Shown piece by piece: positions 14,198 through 22,438 of a stretch of DNA of 64,000 bases (within the stretch, counting starts at the first letter, position 1; each line of letters opens with the position of its first letter). The notes under the pieces were generated by a model. That model was not told the DNA's origin, did no database searches, and saw nothing but the letters and a program-made list of their open reading frames with translations. Both the position numbers and the translations under genes were made by a program. This DNA is from Prochlorococcus sp. AG-402-O21 (GTDB lineage Bacteria; Cyanobacteriota; Cyanobacteriia; PCC-6307; Cyanobiaceae). The stretch is taken from positions 80,245 to 144,244 of the forward strand of contig QCIZ01000003.1 of NCBI GenBank assembly GCA_003216375.1. Reading direction: 5' to 3'.

Positions 14198-14270
14198 TCA
14201 CATCTTTTCCACAGAATTAATCCAAGTAATCAGTTTCCTACTGTTTTCTGTGGAAAAAAGCTGGATGTGA
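14198..14270. promoter_or_regulatory. Inverted pair of DnaA-box sequences within a long imperfect dyad
   Basis: TTTTCCACA at 14205-14213 and its reverse complement TGTGGAAAA at 14249-14257 both match the DnaA-box consensus TTWTNCACA. They sit inside larger arms: TCACATC-TTTTCCACAGAA (14198-14216) and TTCTGTGGAAAA..GGATGTGA (14246-14270), which has four extra bases. The spacer is 29 bp. It could bind DnaA, or could form an RNA hairpin after the DUF1818 gene. The rest of the 14144-14447 gap shows nothing else I can name. Confidence 0.55.
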
Positions 14271-14447
14271 TATTTTGAATTTGGCTATTAAATAGCTCTA
14301 ATGCTAATGATAAGTAATTCTTATATATTTATCAGGAAGCTTGTTGAGTGCTTGATCTGAGAATGAGACGGCCCGAGAAAGCGTTTTTTATAGATTTGAT
14401 TTTGAGAGTAGTTTGCGGGTGAATTAAATCTTTTAAAAGCTTCTTAA

Positions 14448-14711
14448 ATGAAAAATATTGATTTTATGGAAGAAAAAAGCTCGAGTCAAAGTTCGGAAGT
14501 TATGGAGTCTGAAGATACAATTAGTTTTCAAACAGAAATACCGGAGCATATTCAACAAGCTATGAAGGCTTATATTGAGAAACATCCCAATTGGGATCAA
14601 TACAGGCTTTTACAAGCTGCTCTTGCAGGTTTTTTAATTCAAAACGGTATCAGTTCCAGATTGATAACACGTCTTTATATTGGAAATATGTTTGGATCTC
14701 ATTCTTTTTAA
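14448..14711 (+). CDS. DUF2811 family small protein
   Basis: 87 residues. The segment EIPEHIQQAMKAYIEKHPNWDQYRLLQAALAGFLIQNG matches the cyanobacterial DUF2811 family (landmarks: AYIEKHPNWDQ and FLIQNG), and the C-terminus SRLITRLYIGNMF fits too. The N-terminal ~30 residues are Ser/Glu-rich and probably disordered. Translation could instead begin at the internal ATG for MEEKSSSQ (codon 7). The function is unknown. It converges with the EVE-domain gene, whose stop lies 2 bp beyond. Confidence 0.75.
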   Translation: MKNIDFMEEKSSSQSSEVMESEDTISFQTEIPEHIQQAMKAYIEKHPNWDQYRLLQAALAGFLIQNGISSRLITRLYIGNMFGSHSF

Positions 14712-14712
14712 A

Positions 14713-15186
14713 TTATTTTTTCTTAAGCTTTTTGAGGAGCTCTAAAGCGATACTTTTATTGATTGGCATAATTGATAGCCTGTTTCCTTTACGAACTAGA
14801 GTTAGTTCTTCAGACGTATAAGTTTCAGATAGCTCCTTTAAAGTAATCATATTTTTAAATTCACAAATATATTTAGTCTTCACACAATCCCAACGAGGGT
14901 TATCTCTCTTTGATTTTTTGTCAAAGTACTTTGAATTTTCATCAAATTGAAATGGGTCGATTAAGTTTGTCTCAATAATCTCCATTAGACCAACTATTCC
15001 AGGGGGCTTAGTATTTGAATGATAAAAAAAAGCTTGATCACCAATTTGCATTGACCTCATAAAGTTTCTAGCCTGATAATTTCGAATTCCATCCCAGAGG
15101 GTTTCTTCTTCGTTTTGTAAATCTTTAATGCTGTAAGCATCGGGCTCACTCTTCATTAGCCAATAGTTAATCTCCTTTGATAACAT
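14713..15186 (-). CDS. EVE domain protein (modified-base or RNA-binding reader family)
   Basis: From the ATG at 15184-15186 the protein is about 157 residues: MLSKEINYWLMKSEPDAYS, then LWDGIRNYQARNFMRSMQIGD and FFYHSNTKPPGIVGLMEI. These are the hallmarks of the EVE domain, which resembles PUA/YTH folds and binds modified nucleic-acid bases. The frame is open to 15243, but the extra N-terminal 19 residues (HPHTIHTLQYRWHP) do not resemble the family, so I chose the inner start. The cellular role in cyanobacteria is unknown. Confidence 0.82.
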   Translation of the reverse strand: MLSKEINYWLMKSEPDAYSIKDLQNEEETLWDGIRNYQARNFMRSMQIGDQAFFYHSNTKPPGIVGLMEIIETNLIDPFQFDENSKYFDKKSKRDNPRWDCVKTKYICEFKNMITLKELSETYTSEELTLVRKGNRLSIMPINKSIALELLKKLKKK

Positions 15187-15431
15187 GGGATGCCAGCGAT
15201 ATTGCAATGTATGGATGGTGTGTGGATGGCTTAACATTCTCACCCCCCTATTTCTTTATTCTATTTCAATCAGGTTTCTATTACTAATAACTAACAGATC
15301 GCAACTGAGAGAAAACTCAAAAAACCCCCAGCGTTGTAAAAAACTGAACTTCCACATATCTTTTAAGAAAAGCTCGCTCTGAACGTCATTATCTGTTTAT
15401 TGGCTCATCATCTATAAAACAGCCAAGAATT

Positions 15432-15620
15432 ATGACTTCTAAATCATCTCGAAGCGTTCTTTCAATGAATGACTATAAAGCTGTTCTTGCAGAAGCTTCA
15501 AGCCTTAAGAATCCTTATTCAGATATAGGTCACTTATATCAAGAGAATAGACTTCTTCCCAGACCTGTATGGTTTAAAGGAAGTAGGGATAGAGGTTTGA
15601 GAGGAAATCTCGCAGCATAA
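15432..15620 (+). CDS. Small conserved-type hypothetical protein
   Basis: 62 residues: Ser/Lys-rich start MTSKSSRSVLSMNDY, then a polar segment and an Arg/Gly-rich end (PRPVWFKGSRDRGLRGNLAA). There are no membrane helices and no motif I recognise. Codon use resembles the neighbours, and the ATG follows a plausible AGCCAAGAATT leader. Function unknown. Confidence 0.5.
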   Translation: MTSKSSRSVLSMNDYKAVLAEASSLKNPYSDIGHLYQENRLLPRPVWFKGSRDRGLRGNLAA

Positions 15621-15745
15621 AACTAGTTTTTTAGATCCTAAATAAATGTCAACCAAAGACCCTCTTAAATGCGAGGAATAGTGTCATGTATAAACAAGGA
15701 AATTAACTAGTTCCAATGAAGTACTTATACGATGATTACTAATTA

Positions 15746-15928
15746 ATGGCTGATAAGTACCAAGCGACTTGGAAGCCTACTGAGGAGGATTTTGATAAAA
15801 TAATTCTTCCAGCTATGCAGGGAATAGCTCAACAATGCGCTTCCCATATGAATGAGCTTCAATGCCCTCCGGAGTTTATAGCTTTAATGCTTAGAGATTT
15901 TGCCGATGCATCTGAAAACCTATCATAG
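15746..15928 (+). CDS. Small hypothetical protein, helical
   Basis: 60 residues (MADKYQATWKPTEEDFDKI start), acidic, predicted all-helical, with three cysteines (one in QQCASHM, one in LQCPPEF). The sequence has the look of a conserved picocyanobacterial small protein, but I do not recognise a family. It precedes the leader/micro-ORF unit at 15976-16214. Confidence 0.55.
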   Translation: MADKYQATWKPTEEDFDKIILPAMQGIAQQCASHMNELQCPPEFIALMLRDFADASENLS

Positions 15929-15975
15929 GAAGGTTATTGTGAGTGTCGTTGATGCATCTCCCCAGTATCCAGTTC

Positions 15976-16004
15976 TTGACATTCTTAAGTATAAATACTA
16001 TAAA
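15976..16004 (+). promoter_or_regulatory. Near-consensus sigma-70-type promoter for the copy-1 micro-ORF leader
   Basis: TTGACA (15976-15981), a 17-bp spacer, then TATAAA (15999-16004). This is the best -35/-10 pair I saw in the window. The predicted start of transcription is around 16011, which coincides with the base of the first hairpin of the downstream leader. Confidence 0.7.
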
Positions 16005-16009
16005 TAAAG

Positions 16010-16112
16010 AGTAGCCATGGCTACCTAATCGTCCGATCTGCTACTTGTAGACCGCAGTTCGACTCAAGCCAGAGGACGGGGACTTGAGCGTTTAAAAGGA
16101 GACTGCATCATC
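16010..16112 (+). ncRNA. Structured 5' leader, copy 1 of a duplicated leader/micro-ORF unit
   Basis: The elements, in order, are as follows. A hairpin GTAGC-CATG-GCTAC lies at 16011-16024. A block beginning GTAGACCGC (16047-16067) is identical at 19 of 21 positions to 24595-24615. A stem CTCAAG (16063-16068)/CTTGAG (16083-16088) has a purine-rich loop. AAGGAGA at 16096-16102 is a strong Shine-Dalgarno, and GACTGC (16101-16106), overlapping it, can pair with GCAGTT (16054-16059). The layout (promoter, structured leader, micro-ORF) resembles the Downstream-peptide RNAs of marine cyanobacteria. I do not see their canonical glutamine-aptamer core, so identity is open. Confidence 0.6.
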
Positions 16113-16214
16113 ATGGTAAATATGTTTTTTAATGGAAAAGCTTTTGTTTATTGCACTCTTGTAGACAAGGCATCAATAACTCTGACTTATAGAGGTTTGA
16201 AATACTTAAGATAA
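16113..16214 (+). CDS. Micro-protein (33 aa) with DUF4278-like LTYRGLKY motif, copy 1
   Basis: ATG at 16113, ten bases after AAGGAGA. The peptide begins MVNMFFNGKAFVYC and ends in TLTYRGLKYLR. The LTYRG..Y segment resembles the short DUF4278 proteins common in cyanobacteria. It aligns without gaps to the copy-2 peptide at 24658/24667 (13 identities in 30 positions from the internal Met), and their leaders are also conserved, so it is very probably translated. Function unknown. Confidence 0.6.
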   Translation: MVNMFFNGKAFVYCTLVDKASITLTYRGLKYLR

Positions 16215-16244
16215 TCAGTTCGCTGAATTTATCTAGAAACTTTA

Positions 16245-16709
16245 ATGACTAAAAAAATTATTTACTTAGCTTCACCATATGGATTTTCTATTCAATGGCG
16301 TCAGAAGCTTCTTCCTGAGTTCATTTCTGTTCTTGAAGGATTAGGTTGTGAAGTTTGGGAACCCTTCCAAAGAAATAGTCAAATCAATTTAGCTAAGAGA
16401 GGTTGGGCTCATAAGGTGGCTGTTGCTGATCTTGAAGATGTGAAAAAATCTGATTGTATTTTTGCAATAGTGAATGGAACACCACCAGATGAAGGAGTCA
16501 TGATTGAACTTGGAGCCGCGATAGCATTGCGTAAACCAACTTTTTTGTTTCGGGATGATTTTCGCCGGTGTACAGATTCAGAAGATTATCCACTAAACTT
16601 GATGCTTTTTTCAGGATTACCTTCCTCTGATTGGCAAAATTATTTTTATACCTCTATAGAGGAAATTAGCGACCCTAATAAAGCTTTATTTCGATGGATT
16701 AATTCATGA
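16245..16709 (+). CDS. Nucleoside 2-deoxyribosyltransferase-like protein
   Basis: 154 residues with the family's N-terminal IIYLASPYGFS (nucleoside-binding loop), DLEDVKKSDCIFAIVNGTPPDEGVMIELGAAIALRKP. The Glu in DEGVMIELG is the expected nucleophile region, and FLFRDDFRRC follows. Members swap bases between deoxyribonucleosides or hydrolyse nucleoside derivatives in salvage. The true substrate here is not known. The gene converges with the ABC transporter ATPase, and their 3' ends overlap by six bases. Confidence 0.8.
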   Translation: MTKKIIYLASPYGFSIQWRQKLLPEFISVLEGLGCEVWEPFQRNSQINLAKRGWAHKVAVADLEDVKKSDCIFAIVNGTPPDEGVMIELGAAIALRKPTFLFRDDFRRCTDSEDYPLNLMLFSGLPSSDWQNYFYTSIEEISDPNKALFRWINS

Positions 16710-17462
16710 TTCTGAATAATGATTATCAAGCTGATTTAGAAATTTTCTACTTCTCTCATTCTTAGCATTAGAAAAGAAAATATTTGGAGGAGATGTTTCT
16801 ATGACTTTACCTGAATCCATAAATAAAACTTGATCACTTACATCTTTAGCAAAGCCAATTTCATGGGTTACTACAATCATTGTCATCCCTTGCTCAGCAA
16901 GTCTTCTCATTGCATCAAGTACTTCTTTAATTCTCTCTGGATCTAGAGCACTAGTGGGTTCATCGAATAAAAGTAATTCAGGCTTTAATGCTAATGCTCT
17001 AGCTATGGCTACTCGTTGCTGTTCTCCTCCGCTAAGTTGACTTGGATATTTTTTGGCATGAGAATCTACTCCCATTTGACTCAATAGATACATACCATAC
17101 TCTTCCGCCTCGATTTGACGACGTTTTTGCACTTGTACGGGCGCGAGAGTGATATTTTCAAGAATTGATAGATGAGGGAATAAATTGAATTGTTGAAATA
17201 CCATGCCTACTCTTCTTCGGATTTTTTGTATTTTTCTTTCATCGTGAGTTGAATCAACTTTTATGCCTAAAACATTTAGTTCTCCTTTATCAAAAGTCTC
17301 AAGACCATTAAAAGTTCGAATTAATGTACTTTTCCCTGAGCCTGAGGGACCCATGACTACTAGAACTTTCCCTTGATTAACTGTAAGAGAAACATTATCA
17401 AGAGCTCGTAATCCTTTTGTGAACGATTTAGTGAGATTCTTCGCAATAACAATAGGTTCCAT
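16704..17462 (-). CDS. aapP: Amino-acid ABC transporter ATPase (AapP/GlnQ type)
   Basis: 252 residues. Walker A GPSGSGKST, Q-loop FQQFNLFPHLS, ABC signature LSGGEQQRVAIARAL, Walker B LLLFDEPTSALDPE and H-loop VVTHEIGFA are all intact. It powers uptake by the two permeases encoded just upstream in the same minus-strand operon. The order binding protein-permease-permease-ATPase is that of aapJQMP/bztABCD, broad-specificity L-amino-acid importers. Confidence 0.92.
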   Translation of the reverse strand: MEPIVIAKNLTKSFTKGLRALDNVSLTVNQGKVLVVMGPSGSGKSTLIRTFNGLETFDKGELNVLGIKVDSTHDERKIQKIRRRVGMVFQQFNLFPHLSILENITLAPVQVQKRRQIEAEEYGMYLLSQMGVDSHAKKYPSQLSGGEQQRVAIARALALKPELLLFDEPTSALDPERIKEVLDAMRRLAEQGMTMIVVTHEIGFAKDVSDQVLFMDSGKVIETSPPNIFFSNAKNERSRKFLNQLDNHYSES

Positions 17463-17468
17463 GAATCA

Positions 17469-18503
17469 TCAGAAATTGGCTTTGTTAATGGTCATTCTTT
17501 GTTCAAGATGTCTTGCCAGAACAGCCATGATTGTACAAACAATCCAGTAGACACAAGCCAGCCAAACATAAACTTCAATATATTGACCAATAAATTCTGG
17601 ATTAGCAAGGATACTTCTTCCTACTCCTAATAACTCCACTAGTCCTAAAATAGCCATTAAAGATGTATTTTGAAAAAGCCCAATAGATTGATTAGTGAGA
17701 GCGGGTAATGCAATACGCAAAGCTTGAGGAATTAATATGAATTGAATGACTTGGTATTGATTTAGACCAAGACTATTTGCTGCCTCTACTTGAGTGTTGG
17801 GTATTGACTGTAGTCCGCCACGAATATCTTCTGCTATGTAGGCAGAGACAAATAGAGTAAACGCAAAGACCGCTCTCCAAACACGATCAATTTCTATTCC
17901 AAGTGGAAGAAATAAAGGTATTAGTAGTTGCCCAAAGAATAGTACTGCAATAAGAGGAATCGCTCTCATAACATCTATATAGATTGAACTTAGCTTCTGA
18001 ATTAATGGTAATGAACTCTGTCGACATAGTGCCAAAAGTATTCCAAAAGGTAATGATAACAATGAGCTACAAACAGTTAACAGTATAGTTAGAGTTAATC
18101 CACCCCAATGTCTACTCATTATAGGCGATAGGCCAAACCCACCATAAAGTAAATATATACCCAACGGTATTGTTCCTACCCATGCTTTTAGTAGGTTTTT
18201 ACGTAGCCATTTCCATTCAGGACCGCAAAGAGTAAAGATACTGAGTATGAGAAGGGTGATAATCCAAGTAGCAGGTCTCCATTGTTCATTAGGCGGGAAA
18301 CTGCCAAACGCATATAAAGGAAGATTTGATAGTACAACTTTCCAATTAGCCTTAAACATGAGCCATGCAAAAGTATTAAAACAAGCGGCACTAATAAATA
18401 ATATAATGAGCAAAGTAATAATAGTATTGAATAAATTCGAAAAAAAAGTTTTCTTTAAGTTCTTAAAGATAAATATTATTGAATTTATATTTATTTTGAA
18501 CAT
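17469..18503 (-). CDS. aapM: Amino-acid ABC transporter permease (AapM type)
   Basis: 344 residues with several transmembrane helices. The C-terminal half carries the polar-amino-acid permease signature: IYIDVMRAIPLIAVLF, AYIAEDIRGGLQSIPNTQVEAANSLGLNQYQ (EAA loop, contacts the ATPase) and IPQALRIALPALTNQ. The N-terminal ~100 residues add extra helices, as in AapM. It lies six bases upstream of the ATPase gene and three bases after the AapQ-type gene. Confidence 0.9.
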   Translation of the reverse strand: MFKININSIIFIFKNLKKTFFSNLFNTIITLLIILFISAACFNTFAWLMFKANWKVVLSNLPLYAFGSFPPNEQWRPATWIITLLILSIFTLCGPEWKWLRKNLLKAWVGTIPLGIYLLYGGFGLSPIMSRHWGGLTLTILLTVCSSLLSLPFGILLALCRQSSLPLIQKLSSIYIDVMRAIPLIAVLFFGQLLIPLFLPLGIEIDRVWRAVFAFTLFVSAYIAEDIRGGLQSIPNTQVEAANSLGLNQYQVIQFILIPQALRIALPALTNQSIGLFQNTSLMAILGLVELLGVGRSILANPEFIGQYIEVYVWLACVYWIVCTIMAVLARHLEQRMTINKANF

Positions 18504-18506
18504 AAG

Positions 18507-19385
18507 TTAACTATATTTGCGTGATTTTAAAATCAATCTATTTATAAATTCCATGGTATTAGTTATCAAAAGATTTAATAGTAAGAAGCTAACAAGTAAT
18601 ATAATAAAACATTCGATAGCTCTTCCTGTTTGATTTATAATCGTATCATTAATCGCGTAAATATCTGAATATCCAACTGCGATTGCTAATGTACTATTTT
18701 TAGCAAGGTTAAGGTATTGACTTGTTAATCCCGGGATGATCGCTGGTAATGCCTGTGGAAGTATTATACTGATAAGTCCTTTTCTTTCTGACAGTCCTAA
18801 GCTCCTAAATGCTTCCCATTGCCCTCGGGGAACAGAAAGAATACCTCCACGGATTACCTCTGCTATGTAAGCACTAGTGAATATACTTAGACCAAGTAAT
18901 AATGCTAGAAACTCCGAGGAGAAAATTAATCCTGAAAACTCTATTCCTTGATTTGAAATGTTAAATATATTGTCCTTTAAACCCAAGAACCCAACAAAAT
19001 ACCAAAACATAAGTTGAAGTAAAAGAGGAGTTTGTCGGATTATTGTTATGTAACCCGCCGAAATGAGACCTAGTAATGAGTTCTTGCCTGCTCTAGTGAA
19101 GCCTATTAGTGTTCCCAAGAAAGTAGCTAATATTAATGATGAGGCAATAACTTTAAGACTATTGAGCCAACCTATAAATAATGCCCAAGCATAGCTATCT
19201 GATGAGGTGTAAGGTAAAGGGTGCTCTGCTAAAGCAAAACTTGCAGGTTTGAAAAGCCAGCTAAAATTAAAACCAAGACCTGTTCTTGTTAAATTTATTG
19301 TTAAATTATTAATTAGTATACCAATCAAACCAAAAAAGATAACACATATTCCAAATTGCAAAAAGATTTTTTGATTTATTTTCAT
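18507..19385 (-). CDS. aapQ: Amino-acid ABC transporter permease (AapQ type)
   Basis: 292 residues. The EAA loop is AYIAEVIRGGILSVPRGQWEAFRSLGL, followed by IILPQALPAIIPGLTSQY, typical of HisMQ-family permeases, with five or six helices. It is shorter than proteobacterial AapQ because the periplasmic insert between the first helices is reduced. It pairs with the AapM-like protein in the inner membrane. Confidence 0.9.
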   Translation of the reverse strand: MKINQKIFLQFGICVIFFGLIGILINNLTINLTRTGLGFNFSWLFKPASFALAEHPLPYTSSDSYAWALFIGWLNSLKVIASSLILATFLGTLIGFTRAGKNSLLGLISAGYITIIRQTPLLLQLMFWYFVGFLGLKDNIFNISNQGIEFSGLIFSSEFLALLLGLSIFTSAYIAEVIRGGILSVPRGQWEAFRSLGLSERKGLISIILPQALPAIIPGLTSQYLNLAKNSTLAIAVGYSDIYAINDTIINQTGRAIECFIILLVSFLLLNLLITNTMEFINRLILKSRKYS

Positions 19386-19403
19386 TCCCGCAATAAATTA
19401 TTT

Positions 19404-20450
19404 TTAGTTAAATGGTGGTGAAATATGTACACCTCCATTGTTATACAACTCATTTTGTCCTCTTGGAATAGGTACTTCGCTATTTTGTCCTAAATGTCTT
19501 TCGTAGATCTCTCCATAATTACCAGTTGAGCTAATTACTTTAACTACGAAGTCATTGCTAAGGCCAATTTTTTCTCCTAGTCCGCCATCAATACCTAGAA
19601 ATCTTCTTAAAGGTTTTAATTGAGGATTATTCTTTGCAATTCTTACTTTTTCATCAATATTTGACTTTGTTATCCCTTGCTCTTCTGCGGATATAAGGGA
19701 AAAGACAACCCATCTCATGGCATCAGCTAGTTTCTGATCTTGGCCATCGGAGGCTGGAGCAAGTGGCTCCTTGCTTAATACATCCTCAAGAATAATGTGT
19801 CCTTTTGGATTCTTAAAACCAGATCTGGCTGCTGCTAATTGTGAACGATCAGAAGTCATGGCTGAACAACGACCCTGTAAATAACCAGCAACTACTTGAT
19901 TAAGATCTTGATATTTGATTGGTGTATAAGGCAGTGAGGCACTCTCAAACGCATCATTTATATTTTGCTCAGTAGTTGTACCAGAACCTACACATATTGA
20001 TTTATTTGAAAGATCTTTAAGACTGCTAATTTTACTTTCCTTCTTTACCATCAATCCCTGACCATCATGGAAAACAACTGGTGCAAAAGTTAATCCATTT
20101 CCTCCTGAGGAATCTCTACTGAGAGTGAAAGTGGTATTTCTTGATAACAGGTCAATTTCCCCAGTCTTAATAGCTGTGAATCTTTCTGCTGCAGTTAGAG
20201 GCCTATATTGGATTTTTTCTGAATCTCCTATAATTGCAGCAGCAAATGCTTTACATATATCGACATCTAGTCCTTGATAACTACCATCACTTTTCATAAA
20301 ACTAAATCCAGGAATCTTTCCACTTACTCCACAAATCAATTCATTGCGATTTTTTATTAGATTAAGTCTGGAACTATTGTCTTGATTTGTTGTCGCACAA
20401 CCAGCTAAAAGAGCTGCTAGACCAACTATTCCTGATACTAATCGACGCAT
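19404..20450 (-). CDS. aapJ: Amino-acid ABC transporter substrate-binding lipoprotein (AapJ type)
   Basis: 348 residues. The signal peptide ends in a lipobox (LLAGC, Cys ~18), so it is a membrane-anchored periplasmic lipoprotein. The binding fold shows GLDVDICKAFAAAI, LTAAERFTAIKTGEIDLLSRNTTFTLSRD and the AapJ hallmark region SRDSSGGNGLTFAPV. The C-terminal ~100 residues typical of AapJ (ADAMRWVVFSLI, RFLGIDGGLGEKIGL) are present. First gene of the four-gene importer operon. It implies use of dissolved amino acids as a nitrogen source. Confidence 0.93.
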   Translation of the reverse strand: MRRLVSGIVGLAALLAGCATTNQDNSSRLNLIKNRNELICGVSGKIPGFSFMKSDGSYQGLDVDICKAFAAAIIGDSEKIQYRPLTAAERFTAIKTGEIDLLSRNTTFTLSRDSSGGNGLTFAPVVFHDGQGLMVKKESKISSLKDLSNKSICVGSGTTTEQNINDAFESASLPYTPIKYQDLNQVVAGYLQGRCSAMTSDRSQLAAARSGFKNPKGHIILEDVLSKEPLAPASDGQDQKLADAMRWVVFSLISAEEQGITKSNIDEKVRIAKNNPQLKPLRRFLGIDGGLGEKIGLSNDFVVKVISSTGNYGEIYERHLGQNSEVPIPRGQNELYNNGGVHISPPFN

Positions 20451-20798
20451 AATTTTTTTTGATCATTAAATTAGATTTTCGCCAGATTTTTCCATTTCCT
20501 AGGCAATTAAAGAAAATCTTTTGCTTTTTCTTCATTGAAAGTTGTGATCTCAAAAACAAAGCCCTCTAAAACTTTTAAGCGTATTTCATACGTTTAAATC
20601 TATTACTAAAGATAGAGTATTTGTCTTTATATCTAAATGAATAAGCTGAAATCAACGAGATTAATTGCTGTTGTCGAATCTGCATCAGCTTCACTCCTCA
20701 TCACTAATAGTTGATTTCATCCCTATCAAATGATTTGAGAGTAAATATGGTGTATTAAAAAGTTTAGCAACTTTCCTAAATATAGAAAGAGATTCTTC
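20451..20798. other. Intergenic region upstream of the amino-acid importer
   Basis: Holds a dyad CGTAT-TTC-ATACG at about 20580-20592 (flanked by AAG/TTT), a possible operator for the divergent or minus-strand aapJ promoter. It also holds a 25-codon frame at 20637-20714 on the plus strand (MNKLKSTRLIAVVESASASL start) with no clear ribosome-binding site. No NtcA site of the form GTA-N8-TAC is visible. Confidence 0.35.
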
Positions 20799-21002
20799 TT
20801 ATTGAATATTTTTTCCGAAAGTAGATGTATTTATAAAGAGTATGTTTTGTGGAACAAGGTCTTTATTCTTTATACATTTAATCCATTCTCTGTATTCTTG
20901 ACCAATAGCTAATTGATCACCAGTATTCAGATAGTCGGTTCTTTTAAGCATATGACATATGAGATCTGACATTGTTTCCTCGACAGATTGATGAAATGCC
21001 AT
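20799..21002 (-). CDS. Small hypothetical protein
   Basis: 67 residues: MAFHQSVEETMSDLICHML start, then a polar helical stretch QLAIGQEYREWIKCIKNKD. It is soluble, with no recognised family. Length and codon use are compatible with a real gene, but the ribosome-binding site is weak. The following 21003-21352 interval shows nothing I can identify. Confidence 0.4.
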   Translation of the reverse strand: MAFHQSVEETMSDLICHMLKRTDYLNTGDQLAIGQEYREWIKCIKNKDLVPQNILFINTSTFGKNIQ

Positions 21003-21352
21003 TGGCTAAAAGTAGCTAATCTAAATTACCTTCTGAGATAAGTTTGTAAACTTCCAAGCATTTGGCTATAAGTAATTTTAATATTTAGATGAATGAACGT
21101 AAGCTCTTTGCCTGATTGCTATGAAAGCATCTAACCGCTGCTTAATAGATATATCTATGAAAAGTAGTTGAATTCAATTTAGCCTTAATTAAACCAAATC
21201 TTAATATCTGCCTTTGACATTTTTATTATTTGATCTGTGAATTGTATATATTCAATATTAAGGGTGAATCAACTTTTATTACATTAAAATTCCTTTACTA
21301 TCTATCTTGCTTGAGAATGGAAAATATGGATTCCTAATACGATTTCAAACAT
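21003..21352. other. Intergenic, no feature seen
   Basis: About 350 bp of AT-rich sequence with no convincing frame, hairpin with T tail, or known operator on either strand. Confidence 0.4.
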
Positions 21353-21358
21353 TTGGGT

Positions 21359-21649
21359 ATGAAAAATTTTAATACAAAAAAAACAATCAGAGCTTTATTA
21401 GTAATAGCTTGTCTAGCTTTCTCTTTGTTTATTGGTTTTATAATTAGTATTAATCTTATAGTAGATCCTATTATCTATTGGCTTGCTTCAACTGAAGGCG
21501 CCAGGATATTTATAAGCTGTATTCTATCTTGGTTTGGGGTGTCGACACTTTTCGACTTGTTTTATAAGCGTTATTGGCGTGGTAAAAGATTGAAAAGGTT
21601 TAATGCTCTTAATATCCCTTATCCTCGAACTTTTAAGGGTAGGAAATGA
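21359..21649 (+). CDS. Small two-helix membrane protein, unknown
   Basis: From the ATG at 21359 the protein is 96 residues. Hydrophobic segments lie at about 10-33 (ALLVIACLAFSLFIGFIISINLI) and 48-66, followed by a very basic tail (KRYWRGKRLKRF). A TTG six bases upstream is a weaker alternative start. The positive-inside pattern puts the C-terminus in the cytoplasm or stroma. No family is recognised. Confidence 0.55.
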   Translation: MKNFNTKKTIRALLVIACLAFSLFIGFIISINLIVDPIIYWLASTEGARIFISCILSWFGVSTLFDLFYKRYWRGKRLKRFNALNIPYPRTFKGRK

Positions 21650-21694
21650 GTATTGAAAAAACTAAATAATGCGCATAACTTTAAAATACTTCAT

Positions 21695-22057
21695 TTATTT
21701 TTCTGAGGAAGGCTGAGCAAATATATAAAGATTGTAGAAAGGAATAAATGAACAAAATGCCCATAAAACTAAGTTTTCCTTGCCTATATCTCTCAGCCTT
21801 CTGATTAATAAAGCTATAAAAACTAAAAAAGATGGAATGCTATACAAATAACTCCAATCATATCGCTCAGCGATGGTATAAAAATCATTTGGATCATTAG
21901 CAAAGTTGTTATTAGAAAGTATTGAAACTACAGCTCCTATTAATCCATCTAGGATAAAAAAATGCCAAAAAGGTATTCTACTTGTTTTATCTTTGTAATT
22001 AAAAATCTGACTCCAAGCCAGAAAGTAATTTGAAAGAACTCTCTCTAAAAAATTCAT
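21695..22057 (-). CDS. DUF805 family membrane protein
   Basis: 120 residues with three or four helices. YKDKTSRIPFWHFFILDGLIG corresponds to the F-x-GRasR-x-eFW start of DUF805, and LLIRRLRDIGKENLVLW matches its IRRLHDIGKSGWW motif. The proteins are inner-membrane, of unknown function, related to E. coli YhaH/YhaI. It stands alone on the minus strand. Confidence 0.75.
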   Translation of the reverse strand: MNFLERVLSNYFLAWSQIFNYKDKTSRIPFWHFFILDGLIGAVVSILSNNNFANDPNDFYTIAERYDWSYLYSIPSFLVFIALLIRRLRDIGKENLVLWAFCSFIPFYNLYIFAQPSSEK

Positions 22058-22137
22058 CCTTATTCTGATATGTATAAATAATTATGTAAGATCTTACTCT
22101 CAAAAGGCTCTAAAGTTTTTATCTCATAAATAAAATA

Positions 22138-22347
22138 ATGAACCGTATCTTTCTCATGGCTCTATCTTTCTCTATTATGTCTCCGATGGTAGTTAATTCT
22201 GATGATCGGATTTATGAAACCAAGAATATTTGTGGGCGATACTATGCAGTCGAAATTAACGGGGGTGATGCCGCAAGGTTATTAGGATTGAAAGATTCTG
22301 GTAGGGTCAGCTCAAGAGTAGAGCAGTACTGCAATTTCTTTCGTTAA
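22138..22347 (+). CDS. Small exported hypothetical protein
   Basis: 69 residues. A signal peptide covers roughly the first 20 residues (MNRIFLMALSFSIMSPMVVNS), leaving a mature domain of about 48 residues with two cysteines (ICGRYYA and EQYCNFF) that could form a disulphide. Probably periplasmic or lumenal. No family is recognised. Confidence 0.5.
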   Translation: MNRIFLMALSFSIMSPMVVNSDDRIYETKNICGRYYAVEINGGDAARLLGLKDSGRVSSRVEQYCNFFR

Positions 22348-22438
22348 GTTTCTTGAGTATGCTTTCAGCTCTTGCAGCCCTATTACTTTTTTCGTAATTG
22401 ATGTAACTGTTGACATAGAATCTATTGGTTATTTAGCA

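Noticed and set aside
16047..16070. GTTCGACTC looked like a tRNA T-arm (tRNA or tmRNA fragment)
   Set aside because: No cloverleaf can be drawn around it, and copy 2 has GTTTGACTC; it belongs to the duplicated leader.
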